From the NCBI GenBank assembly GCA_021151835.1, contig JAGKWO010000031.1, forward strand, positions 1 through 64,000: a stretch of DNA of 64,000 nucleotides. The letters are read 5' to 3'. This DNA comes from Gammaproteobacteria bacterium (GTDB lineage Bacteria > Pseudomonadota > Gammaproteobacteria > Pseudomonadales > Cellvibrionaceae). Below the pieces are notes generated by a model. That model was not told where the DNA came from. It ran no database searches and was given only the letters and a program-made list of their open reading frames with translations. This document shows, piece after piece, positions 54,842 to 63,436 of the stretch (the first letter of the stretch is position 1; every line of letters starts with the position of its first letter). The translations under genes and the position numbers were made by a program.

Positions 54842-56302
54842 TTGAGCGATAACGACGTAAAGAAAACGTGTGACGAATGTGGTCGCGCAGTTGCAAAGAT
54901 AAAACGGGTATTTAATGGCATTCGTTATTGCGCGGCATGCTATGAAAGGGTTTTTATTAAGAAACCTTGTGCCCAGTGTACCTTGCCATTTCGTCTGCCT
55001 AAAAATAATGACGCTGCCATCTGTGACAATTGTGAAAAGGCTAAACCATGTGTTCGTTGTGGTCGATCCAATTTGGTTATTGGAAAGATGACCGTCTATG
55101 GGCCTGTTTGTAACAGCTGTTCTGTTTATTTCAGGACACCACGCCCTTGCGGCATCTGCCAACGACCATCAATTCGCCTTAGTGAAGTCAGTCGACTTGG
55201 CATCAAAGTTCAGTTGTGCGAGCGCTGCGCGCGAAGTGATTACAGGTCGTGTGGGCGATGCGGCAGGCATCGGCTTTTAGTTGCGACTCAGAATGAGTTG
55301 GAAATTTGTAAAAAGTGTGCGACTCATGAAGACACTCTTTGTGGATCCTGCGGAATCGCCGTCCCTGCGGGTAGAGGCGCGCAATGTGAAAGGTGTTATT
55401 GGGAAAAAACGTTGAAGAATCGAATTGTATTAAACAAGTCAGCGTTTAGTAATATCGTAATGGAACGAAATTTTGAACTTTTTGGAACGTGGTTGCTGCA
55501 GCGCATTGGGGCGCATAAAGCCGCCTTGACGATAAATAAATACGTGCCTTTTTATCAAGAGATAGAAAAAAAGTGGAATAAAATCCCATCTTATGAGTTT
55601 TTGTTAGAGGCGTTCGGACAGGAAAGTTTAAAAAAATTGAAGCCCGCTTTGGAGTGGATGAGTAGTCAGAAATTACTCTTGCTGAATGATGAGGCAAAAC
55701 AACAAAATTTAGATGAACGCCTCATCGGAAAATATTTAGATAGCGTTCCCCAGGAATCACTTGCACGCGTGCCCCTTAATAGGTATCGGGATTACCTCCT
55801 TGGAAAAAAACAGGTCGGAAAAACAAGTGTTCGCTCAATCCGGCTCGCGTTAAGGCCAGCAGCTACTTTGCAAAAAATGGCCTATGAATCGGGACTCGAA
55901 TTTCCTACACAAACGCAACTTGATACTTTCCTTGTTGAGCGTCCCGGACAGGAAGCGGCGATAACGGGCTTCATAAACTTCTTGATCAAGGAAAACGCAT
56001 TGAATCTGGAATTGAGAGTAGACAGTAAAAAACACAAAGCACATCGTCGCAAATTACTAGAAAAATCAATCGTAAATTTGATAATGAGTGGGCGCAAAGA
56101 TGAAAGTGCATTGAAGAAATGGATAAAAATATCGCTAGAATATTTTCACGGAGTACCCCAATCGTTGGCCGCCAAATTATCTCATCAAACCACTGTGGAA
56201 AACGAAGATGGGTCATACACCATAAAAATTGGAGGTGAAGATTATTGGATTCCTGAAATCAATCAAACATCGACCTTACGCTCCATCAGCGGGCGAAGTT
56301 AG
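54842..56302 (+). CDS. Fifth transposition-module protein with twelve CxxC pairs (TniE-like candidate)
   Basis: This 486-residue protein starts with TTG, 10 bp after tniQ. The first 190 residues hold twelve CxxC pairs at regular spacing (C10-C13, C30-C33, C43-C46, C61-C64, C70-C73, C90-C93, C103-C106, C126-C129, C137-C140, C156-C159, C167-C170, C182-C185), enough for six zinc sites. The remaining part is helical and basic. From about 300-395 it resembles the core-binding helices of tyrosine recombinases, but no catalytic R-H-R-Y set is visible. Position matches tniE of Tn6022-type elements. A role in binding the comM target is an inference. Confidence 0.6.
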   Translation: MSDNDVKKTCDECGRAVAKIKRVFNGIRYCAACYERVFIKKPCAQCTLPFRLPKNNDAAICDNCEKAKPCVRCGRSNLVIGKMTVYGPVCNSCSVYFRTPRPCGICQRPSIRLSEVSRLGIKVQLCERCARSDYRSCGRCGRHRLLVATQNELEICKKCATHEDTLCGSCGIAVPAGRGAQCERCYWEKTLKNRIVLNKSAFSNIVMERNFELFGTWLLQRIGAHKAALTINKYVPFYQEIEKKWNKIPSYEFLLEAFGQESLKKLKPALEWMSSQKLLLLNDEAKQQNLDERLIGKYLDSVPQESLARVPLNRYRDYLLGKKQVGKTSVRSIRLALRPAATLQKMAYESGLEFPTQTQLDTFLVERPGQEAAITGFINFLIKENALNLELRVDSKKHKAHRRKLLEKSIVNLIMSGRKDESALKKWIKISLEYFHGVPQSLAAKLSHQTTVENEDGSYTIKIGGEDYWIPEINQTSTLRSISGRS

Positions 56303-56829
56303 ATAGGCCATAAATAATTGCTCATGTTCCATCTATCGCAATTTTATTAGGTATAAGTGAGGACTCTGGTAGTGAGGACCTTGTGGTTTTGCTCAGGGAT
56401 ATCGCTGAATCCGGCAGAGATTGGAAGGGGAATAGCGAGGGCTATTCGCTTTAGGGGGCGAAGGATAAGGGCGCATACTGCAGAACCCGTTACAGCTGCC
56501 CTGTAAAAAGAAAAAGGCCGACTAGTGTCGCCCCCTTCAATAGACTGGCCGGGACCGCCTGCGGGACTATGCTCCAAACCAGACGGGCGACCATTTATTT
56601 CTGTGTAGGACTGAATACCCAAATGGACTACTGATGTGAGTTTACCATACTCGGCGAGGTTGGCTAATAGTACCTTGCTGGATTTGGTTTAAGACTTCTG
56701 ATGCCGGTTTATCGACAGGTGGTAGAGCACTGGAACACGTTTTTGGCCAATTGTTGTGTCGTTTCAGTGGGGTTTGGTCACCAGTTGGGTCGCAGGCATT
56801 GGACAATGCGTGTCACCAGTTTTCCTAAC
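56303..56829. other. Noncoding or eroded stretch inside the element
   Basis: No convincing gene. A 91-codon minus-strand frame (56347-56622) lacks a ribosome site and recognisable domain. GTCACCAG occurs twice (56768 and 56811 region) around GTCGCAGGCATT, which weakly resembles an inverted terminal repeat unit, but no TGT/ACA terminus is clear. Confidence 0.4.
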
Positions 56830-57609
56830 CTACTGATTTGCATAAAGCGCTGTGGACAACTTATGTGTCGTCCGCTGGCGGTATTCTTTTTCAGTTATAA
56901 GCGAGAGCAGAAGGTCGTCGAGAATTGCTGCTTCATCTTCTGTTAATTGAAAGCTAGGACAGTCTTCAATAAAGACGCACAGCTGTTCATGTTCATAATC
57001 AACTGTTTTTACTACTACTTGTTTGCCGTGCTTGCAGTAAACTGCCCCTCTGCTCGCCGGATGAAGTTGAACAGATAGATTTTCGATATCAGAGTAATCG
57101 AGGTTATATTTGTGCTCGTTAATCATTATTTCTAAAGTTTCTCCATGCCATTTGATAGGTTTGAAGCTTGCTTTAGTGCAACCGCCATTCAGTCGAAATG
57201 GCAGCAAAAGCTGATTCGCTGCCGAGTATCTGTCATACAGTTCTGCAACATCAGGCAAACTCGTATAATCAATATGGATTATCTTATTTCTAAAATTTCT
57301 GAGTTCATGTAATTCCTCAATATGGCTAAACCATTTGTGGTTTTCGGTATCAAAATCTCGCAAAGGGTTTATATTTTTTAATTCATTTATTAACTCAAAT
57401 AAGCTTTTCTTATCGCCGTTTGTTTTTTTTAAAGAAATTCCTTCATAGTTTGCATAATCCTTTACTCTTTTTTCGAATAAAACAACTTCTAGTTTTAAGG
57501 CTTCAATAGACGGTTGCTCATAGCCAGGAAGATCAAGGATTGAATAACTGAACTGCATCCCGATAATTTTTCTATCTCTCTTTAACCATTTCTTAATGAA
57601 ATTTATCAA
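56830..57609 (-). CDS. HEPN-motif protein of unknown function
   Basis: This 259-residue, AT-rich gene has a strong GGAGGAG 6 nt before a TTG start. The N-terminal half is helical and contains RNKIIH (Arg107 to His112), the R-x4-H signature of HEPN ribonucleases, within HELRNFRNKIIHIDY. The C-terminal half is mixed and unrecognised. HEPN proteins with this motif are often RNases in toxin or anti-phage systems. No obvious antitoxin gene is adjacent. The function is therefore a hypothesis; the coding call is solid because of the ribosome site and length. Confidence 0.55.
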   Translation of the reverse strand: MINFIKKWLKRDRKIIGMQFSYSILDLPGYEQPSIEALKLEVVLFEKRVKDYANYEGISLKKTNGDKKSLFELINELKNINPLRDFDTENHKWFSHIEELHELRNFRNKIIHIDYTSLPDVAELYDRYSAANQLLLPFRLNGGCTKASFKPIKWHGETLEIMINEHKYNLDYSDIENLSVQLHPASRGAVYCKHGKQVVVKTVDYEHEQLCVFIEDCPSFQLTEDEAAILDDLLLSLITEKEYRQRTTHKLSTALYANQ

Positions 57610-58052
57610 TTAAATCTCCTCCGATTTTGTAAAAAATTGATATAGGTTTTTATGGGTTAACTAATTAATGTGGTGTGGAGTAAAGCAATTAAAAAATGCC
57701 TGCTGTACAAATTAATATCTGTAAGTCGCATCTTGTAACGATGAGTATAGATATATTAGGATTCAACTAAGTCACTTATGAGAATGAAGTGATATATATG
57801 ATGAGTTGAGCACTGAGCTATCATCCCTACGTAACTTCACCTGTATCTTTGAGCGTGGAAATTATGCCTGATATTACTAACGAATTTGATGCTTTGCGAG
57901 TACGTATTTCCTCTCCTGAGAGCCGCAGAGCAGGTGACGTCCTTTTCTCTGTCGATCCTCCAGACTTGTCCGTTACATATTCACCAGATAATTTTGGTAG
58001 CCCTGAAGCTCAGTCTGGTTCCAATTCGAGCAGCACTATCTTTGAAAAGTGA
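57610..58052. other. Intergenic region with one weak small frame
   Basis: AT-rich. A 67-codon plus-strand frame at 57849-58052 has no recognised domain and ends directly before the truncated IstB sequence in the same frame, so it may be a chance frame or the relic of a gene truncated by the IS junction. Confidence 0.35.
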
Positions 58053-58697
58053 CAATTGCGTGAAGTGCGTTCGGTAGCCTATCAGCTCAAGACAGCAAAA
58101 TTCCCTGCCTATCGTGATCTGAGTGGCTTTGATTTTACGAGCAGCATGGCCAATGAGGCGCTGATTCGGCAACTGTGTGCCGGGGACTTTATGGATAACG
58201 CACAGAATGTCGTGTTTGTCGGTGGCCCCGGTACGGGCAAAACCCACCTTGCCAGTGCCATCGGCATTCAAGCGATTGAACAGTTGCATCGTCGCGTTCG
58301 TTTCTTCTCGACCATTGAATTGGTGAATGCATTAGAGAAGGAAAAACAGCAAGGCAAAGCCGGGCAAATTGCATCACGGTTAATGCATACCGATTTAGTG
58401 ATTTTGGATGAGATGGGCTATTTACCCTTCAGCCAAACCGGTGGTGCATTATTGTTTCACTTGATGAGCAAGTTGTACGAATGCACCAGCATGATCATCA
58501 CCACCAATCTCAGCTTTGCCGAATGGTCGAATGTGTTTGGTGATGCGAAGATGACAACGGCATTGTTGGATCGAGTCACCCATCTCTGCCATATTGTTGA
58601 AACCGGCAATGACAGCTATCGTTTCAAAGAGAGTTCAAACCAACCGAAAAAGGAGAAAAAGACACCGACTTATCCACAGCCCAAACCCGTAAAATAA
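58053..58697 (+). pseudogene. istB: 5'-truncated IstB of an IS21-family element
   Basis: The sequence encodes about 213 residues of IstB, the AAA+ helper of IS21 transposition: AYQLKTAKFPAYRDL, Walker A GGPGTGKTHLA, Walker B LVILDEMGYLPF, and ITTNLSFAEW. The N-terminal roughly 40 residues and the whole istA gene are missing, so the copy is dead. It keeps the right IS end downstream. A TTG at 58056 is the first start-like codon after a stop. Confidence 0.85.
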
Positions 58698-58706
58698 ACC
58701 ATCCAG

Positions 58707-58754
58707 GGTGGGTCAATTTTCAATGCAAATGGTGGGTCAGTTTTAAGTGCAAAT
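58707..58754 (+). repeat. IS21-family right-end tandem repeats
   Basis: Two adjacent 24-bp units: 58707-58730 (starts GGTGGGTCAATTTT) and 58731-58754 (starts GGTGGGTCAGTTTT). Both end GTGCAAAT or ATGCAAAT. Multiple terminal repeats of this TGGGTCA type are typical of IS21 ends, where IstA binds. Confidence 0.8.
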
Positions 58755-59101
58755 CAACAAAGGGGCATCACATTGATGCCGAGTGGCTGATTTATGGGAA
58801 AATGCAAAAAATTCACATGGATAATGCGAATGAATTTAGAGGCAATATGCTCCAGAGAGCATGTGCTCAACACGATATTATTATAGAGCATCGCCCGAAA
58901 AGCATGCCCAATTACGGTCCCCGTGTTGAGCGTGCTTTCAGAACGTTCATGTCGAAAACGCATAGTCTTCCAGGAGCAACTTTCTCCAATGTTAAAGACA
59001 AGTTGCAGCCCGTGCTGAACGGCCAGTTGATGGGACCAGCGAAGTTCAGCAACTTATTCAGGATATGTCGTTTGCAAACTTTGCCGTCGAAAGAGATCTA
59101 G
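58755..59101 (+). pseudogene. Fragment of a second TnsB/TniA-like DDE transposase
   Basis: The frame directly after the IS21 end reads HHIDAEWLIYGKMQKIHMDN, then EHRP, YGPRVERAFRTFM and HSLPGATFSNVKDK. This is collinear with the intact TnsB of this window (NVDAEWPVWGVMRTIHVDN, GGHIERMLG, HDLPGTTFS). Both the second Asp and the Glu of the DDE triad are kept, but the protein is cut on both sides. It differs enough in sequence to come from another Tn7/Tn5053-like element. After about 59000 a different frame is open to 59211 without recognised homology. Confidence 0.8.
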
Positions 59102-59168
59102 TTTGGCAAAAATCAAAAGAGGTCAGGCTACTGAAGCTTTACGACAAAACATGCAATAAGGATTATAA

Positions 59169-59990
59169 TTATTTAACACATTTCGTTACAATCATGGAGT
59201 CAGCCCACCAATAATTACAATCCTCTGGAGGAAACAGTGGGCTACATATACTGAATGATACCTCTTTAAAATATTTAAAGAGCGCCCTCTGGTGCCGTCG
59301 TGAAACAGAGTCAATTTCATTGGAATAATAGGTAAAAACACCACCATCCTTAAGATGTGACGCTGCAGCTTCAAAAAAATGTTCTGCAAAAGTTACACTA
59401 TTACTAACATATTCCTCAAACTCTATTTCGGATAACGGGTAAGTATCAAAAAAAATTGCATCAAACAGTCCTAACTCTCCAATCACTTCTTGCCATTTCC
59501 CAAAAACCAACGAGACATCACATTTTGGATGATTTTTTTTCCATTTTTCGAATTCCATTCGAACGTCTTCATTGCATTCTATGACTGTGTACGATTTAAC
59601 CCCCATAGCTAACATGTACGACGCAGAAATTCCCATACCGAAACCAATCTCAAGAACATCCCCTTTTGTTTTGGTGGCTACTTTAGCCATTGCTTCCATA
59701 TACGGACGCTCCCAGTCCTGCATTACTTGCTGGCCATCTATAATTAATTGAGTGTCGTCATATTTCGCTTGGCTTTTAACCCAATCTTCGAAAATTTCTT
59801 TTCGCTTTGACCCACTTACAAAACGCTTTGATACAGAGTCAAGGTGAACCAAGTCATCTGCCAATTCATCCATAGAGCGCGAAATTAGCCAATTCGCTTG
59901 TGACGCATCAGGCGTTTTTAAAAATTGCTCTGTTTTCAAATTCAAACTCAAGTCTAGGTCTTTGCGTCTTACTACTCTAGGGCCCAACAT
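59169..59990 (-). CDS. SAM-dependent methyltransferase, GAMT/arginine-methyltransferase-like
   Basis: This 273-residue protein has AGGAGG upstream of the ATG. The SAM-binding motif I is VLEIGFGMGISASY near residue 112, with acidic motif II in TVIECNEDV and motif IV in FDAIFFDTYPLSE. The segment GQQVMQDWERPYMEAMA before it is typical of guanidinoacetate methyltransferase-like enzymes. The N-terminal 80 residues are an extra domain. In this neighbourhood (a thioesterase of NRPS type downstream) it could act on a guanidino group of a natural product; that is speculative. Confidence 0.75.
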   Translation of the reverse strand: MLGPRVVRRKDLDLSLNLKTEQFLKTPDASQANWLISRSMDELADDLVHLDSVSKRFVSGSKRKEIFEDWVKSQAKYDDTQLIIDGQQVMQDWERPYMEAMAKVATKTKGDVLEIGFGMGISASYMLAMGVKSYTVIECNEDVRMEFEKWKKNHPKCDVSLVFGKWQEVIGELGLFDAIFFDTYPLSEIEFEEYVSNSVTFAEHFFEAAASHLKDGGVFTYYSNEIDSVSRRHQRALFKYFKEVSFSICSPLFPPEDCNYWWADSMIVTKCVK

Positions 59991-60000
59991 TTCGATTCCT

Positions 60001-61158
60001 CCTATCGTTTATTTAACTTTCCGAAAAAAATTTGCAATCAATCACTAATGGCGCACTAGGTACTGTTAAATAAATTTATTGTTTTGTTCCGCTAGTGTCC
60101 GGATAAAACTCCGCTCAACTCACTTACCGCGAAAGCCTGCGCGATATTGAAGCCTCCCTCGGCGCGCATTCTGCACAACGTTATCAGAAGCTGGGGGTAT
60201 GGGTAAAGATTGATTGTAGCTATTTCAACTTCAGCACATCCGGCCAAAAATAACTAAAAAATGTTTAACAGGCTTTTTCGTAAAATTTCAATTTTTCAAC
60301 TGCAGCCTTCCGGCTTGTTTAATCTGTCGCCTCGGCGCTGCTAGTGTAAGGCCAGGCAGTGCCACGCTATTCGTACGCATTCCACGCTGCGCCATTTTAT
60401 AAAATCGCAAAGAATCCCCTTGCGACGCGATTTTTTGCCTCAAACAGCGGGCGCACTTTTTGCCTGAAAACAAGTCAAAAACACTACGGACCAATACTTC
60501 TGCTGCGCATAATTTTCCGCTGTTTCCTGCATTGAGCATCAGGCGGGATAACAAGGGCGTGGCTGTGTTTGGCCCGCTGGTACGTCGAGCGCCACCCAAC
60601 ACTGTCCCAGAGCGTAGCTCGCCAAATTAGGTTTATTGCCATGTTGATGATGTATTTTACTGCTTGGTATTTTTGCTGACTGGCTTAACACCAGGGGGGC
60701 GTCAATGACCAAGACAAATAATGTCATCATTAATTTGTGTAAGCGCCATTCGTGCAAGTGCACCAGCTTCGGCTGCGACCATTTATCTTTTTGCTAATAT
60801 CTGTAATAAGTCGTCCAATATTTGTGTGTGTCAACAATGAGCCATGCTTGGGTTATAAATTCCGACGAGCTGAGCATGGCACCGATTAATAGTTCTAAAC
60901 AGGTTCGAACAATTCTTGGGAGTAGACTTTGCCCCAAAATTGCTATCTAATTACATAGTGAACTTTAGATGGTGGTACACTCTTTAGTGATCATCGCTCC
61001 TCCAGAAATTCGTCAAAAAAATCCGGAAGTTGCACTGACTACAGGCTTTCCAATCTATAGGGATGTATCTAGTTATGCCCAGTTTTAAACTAGTGCCCAT
61101 TTTTATCCCATCATTTAATTTGAAGCCTAAAATATAAACTCATCAAAAGGTTTTATCT
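60001..61158. other. Gene-poor region with an IS remnant and a GC-rich noncoding stretch
   Basis: No intact gene over 1.1 kb. Apart from the IS4-type scrap at 60115-60255, the stretch 60290-60610 is GC-richer than its surroundings and carries a 104-codon minus-strand frame without ribosome site or domain. From 60620 to 61158 the DNA is AT-rich with no supported gene; it should contain the promoter of the tandem FGE-fold gene. Confidence 0.5.
60115..60255 (+). pseudogene. IS4-family (DUF4372-type) transposase fragment
   Basis: The frame reads AQLTYRESLRDIEASLGAH, then QRYQKLGVWVKIDCSYFNFS and a stop. The first part is the N-terminal signature of DUF4372/IS4 transposases; nothing of the catalytic domain remains. 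GTGTCCGGATAAAAC just before it may be part of an old IS end or coding sequence. Confidence 0.65.
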
Positions 61159-63141
61159 ATGCGTACGTTTCAAATTCTACTAATTTTATGTATGTCATAC
61201 ACCCACCAATTGTTATGGGCAGCCGACGAAACAGAATTAATTGAGCCGCTTATGGTCTCCATTCCTGCTGGTGAGTTTTTTATGGGGAGCAACAATAATC
61301 CTAATGAGCAACCGGTCCATAAAGTTAATATCCCCGCATTTCAGCTTTCTAGATATGAGGTTACGGTTAGTGAGTTTAATCAATTTGAGCGTGCTACACA
61401 CTATATTCGTACGGGGACCTGCGTCATTCACGGTCAAGCTGGCAGTCTTGAAATATACATGGGAGCGCCTGAAAACCTAGCTCTTAACGCAAATCCAGCG
61501 GACTGCATAAGCTGGGATGATGCGCAGGCCTATATAAAGTGGCTTGCTGAAAAAACGGGCAAAGCTTATCGCTTACCTTCAGAGGCAGAATGGGAATATG
61601 CCGCGCGCGCAAAAAATCAACAGAAATACTTTTTTGGAAATGATGACAATCAGCTCTGTGAATTTGCAAACATCTATGGAAATGAAAATTTCGGCCATAA
61701 TTTTCAATTGAAAATTCAAAGATTTCCGTGCGATGATCAAGCAGATTTCAAGACAGTTGTTGGTATGTATAAGCCTAACTCTTTTGGTCTTTATGACATG
61801 ATCGGCAATGTAAATGAATGGGTCGAAGATTGCGCACGTAATAACTATGAAGGAGCCCCTATCAATGGTAGCGCCTGGAGAGACAATGCCTGCACCAAGC
61901 GTGTAGCTCGAGGTGGCTCATGGGCAAATAACAATGAAACGCTCCATGTTACCTATCGTCATTTTAGCGGGGAGGCCGGTGTGCGAACTTGGGACAGCGG
62001 ATTTAGAGTTGCTCTTAATGCTCACGATGAACCACAAATAAATAATGCAGGATCAAAACGTTTTGCTGCAGATTTGGCAAGCGCTCAACAGCTAGAACGT
62101 ACAACTCGCAAGAAGAAGCTGGCTGCCATTAAACAATATGTGAAGAACAGTAAAACCTGGAAGTTGGGTACATTAATAGAGCCGCCTATGGTAACGATCC
62201 CGTCAGGTAAATTTACTATGGGAAGTACGGCTTTTGACAAAGGGTACCTCAAAGCAACGCCCATTCATGAGGTTAACATCCAGTCTTTTAAAATTTCAAA
62301 GTACGAAGTTACCATTAAGCAGTTTAAACAATTTGTCGCCGCAACTGGATATTACCCCGGCGATAGTTGTTGGCGGTTAGTGCCGGAGAAAGGCGGTAAA
62401 TTTAAAATTGAATATACTTCAGGTAGCTGGCTAACACCGGAATATGCACCCAGTGATTTTCACCCGCTCATGTGTGTGAGTTGGGATGATGCAAATGCCT
62501 ATATCGCGTGGCTCTCACAACAAACTGGGCGACACTATCGCTTACCAACAGAATCCGAATGGGAGTACGCTGGTCGCGCAGGTGCCACTACTAAATATTA
62601 TTTCGGCGACAATGATGAGGAGCTTTGTCAGTATGCCAATATTCGAGATGAAAGCGGAATGATTGCTTTTGCGCGAGATAGAGGCTACGAAAAACAAGCT
62701 AGTGCTTGCAATGATTTTTCTGAATATACCTCAATTGTTGGAATGTACAAACCTAACGGTTTCGGTCTGTACGATATGATTGGTAATGTAAATGAATGGG
62801 TTTCAGATTGTAGTAACGGAAATTATAACGGAGCACCTACCGATAATTCCGCATGGATATCAGATGAGTGTCAAATGCACTCAACCAGGGGAGGCTCTTA
62901 TAGCAGCACACCATTCAATTCACAAATTGCTTGGCGTGGGCATGGTGAGCGAGCTAATCGTTCCAGTATTGGAGAGGGTTTTCGTATTGTGGAGGATATC
63001 CAAGCGGGCGATTCGTGCGATAATATTTCGTCCGCTTCCTGTAAAAAATTAGCCCAGAAAAAAAGCCAATTTGAAATCGATTTGGAAAAAGCTCAAAAAA
63101 ACTTCGCACAAAAGAAGCTGCGAGCTACTAATAACATGTAG
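61159..63141 (+). CDS. Secreted protein with two FGE-sulfatase (SUMF1-like) domains
   Basis: This 660-residue protein has a signal peptide (about 1-21, ending LLWAADE). Two formylglycine-generating-enzyme-type domains follow. The first (about 30-295) has VSIPAGEFFMGS, SRYEVTVSEF, YRLPSEAEWEYAARA, GNVNEWVEDC and RGGSW. The second (about 345-620) has VTIPSGKFTMGS, SKYEVTIKQF, YRLPTESEWEYAGRA, GNVNEWVSDC and TRGGSY. The catalytic Cys pair of true FGE is absent in both, so the domains are probably lectin- or ligand-binding, or PvdO-like. A charged coiled-coil tail (about 625-660) ends the protein. Confidence 0.85.
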   Translation: MRTFQILLILCMSYTHQLLWAADETELIEPLMVSIPAGEFFMGSNNNPNEQPVHKVNIPAFQLSRYEVTVSEFNQFERATHYIRTGTCVIHGQAGSLEIYMGAPENLALNANPADCISWDDAQAYIKWLAEKTGKAYRLPSEAEWEYAARAKNQQKYFFGNDDNQLCEFANIYGNENFGHNFQLKIQRFPCDDQADFKTVVGMYKPNSFGLYDMIGNVNEWVEDCARNNYEGAPINGSAWRDNACTKRVARGGSWANNNETLHVTYRHFSGEAGVRTWDSGFRVALNAHDEPQINNAGSKRFAADLASAQQLERTTRKKKLAAIKQYVKNSKTWKLGTLIEPPMVTIPSGKFTMGSTAFDKGYLKATPIHEVNIQSFKISKYEVTIKQFKQFVAATGYYPGDSCWRLVPEKGGKFKIEYTSGSWLTPEYAPSDFHPLMCVSWDDANAYIAWLSQQTGRHYRLPTESEWEYAGRAGATTKYYFGDNDEELCQYANIRDESGMIAFARDRGYEKQASACNDFSEYTSIVGMYKPNGFGLYDMIGNVNEWVSDCSNGNYNGAPTDNSAWISDECQMHSTRGGSYSSTPFNSQIAWRGHGERANRSSIGEGFRIVEDIQAGDSCDNISSASCKKLAQKKSQFEIDLEKAQKNFAQKKLRATNNM

Positions 63142-63165
63142 TATGAATTTTTCTCGGTGCCTTAT

Positions 63166-63206
63166 CATCAATAACAATCACTTTTACGAGTTGATTGTTA
63201 TTGATG
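63166..63206. repeat. Perfect 15-bp inverted repeat after the FGE-fold gene
   Basis: CATCAATAACAATCA (63166-63180) and TGATTGTTATTGATG (63192-63206) are separated by 11 nt. It starts 25 bp after the FGE-fold stop. There is no T-run, so it may be a weak transcription stop, an RNA 3' stabiliser or a protein site. Confidence 0.7.
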
Positions 63207-63436
63207 GCAGAAGCAATTTTGATTCGACGCGATGTATTCACCTTCATGCTGAATCATTGGCTGGCACATTGAAGAAAATGCATAACGGCAGATTTAATTT
63301 GCAAAATCATGATCAGCCCATGGTGGGTGTCTCTAATTATTTCTGAAATCTCTGTGTCCAGTTTTGCTTGACCAGTATACAAATCATTTCATGCATTAAC
63401 TGGACTAGTGTGATCGCGTAGAATATATTTATGTTT

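Larger units (their letters stand above)
50147..56302 (+). mobile_element. Tn7-like transposon in comM (left end and core genes; right end not located)
   Basis: The left terminus is TGTGAC at 50147, abutting comM sequence; the expected 5-bp target duplication would be GCCTC (50142-50146). Core genes in order are tnsA, tnsB, tnsC, tniQ and a fifth zinc-module gene, all plus strand and overlapping or nearly so. This gene set and the comM target match the Tn6022/AbaR-backbone group of Acinetobacter (tniC-A-B-D-E). No inverted copy of the left end followed by GCCTC was found before 64000, so cargo probably continues. Confidence 0.85.

Noticed and set aside
56347..56622. 91-codon minus-strand frame after the zinc-module gene
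   Set aside because: No ribosome site, no recognised domain, and irregular composition; kept only as part of the noncoding region.
56785..57740. GTCGCA occurrences as Tn7-like right-end repeats
   Set aside because: Only single, poorly matching copies with irregular spacing and no ACA terminus plus GCCTC.
57849..58052. 67-codon plus-strand frame before the IstB remnant
   Set aside because: No recognised family; it ends at the IS junction and its coding status cannot be supported.
60288..60602. 104-codon minus-strand frame
   Set aside because: Arises in a GC-rich block without ribosome site or domain; likely a chance open frame.
60520..60610. Possible integron attC-like site (GGATAACAAGGGCGTGG)
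   Set aside because: No matching GTTRRRY partner or symmetric R/L arms could be found and no integrase is present.
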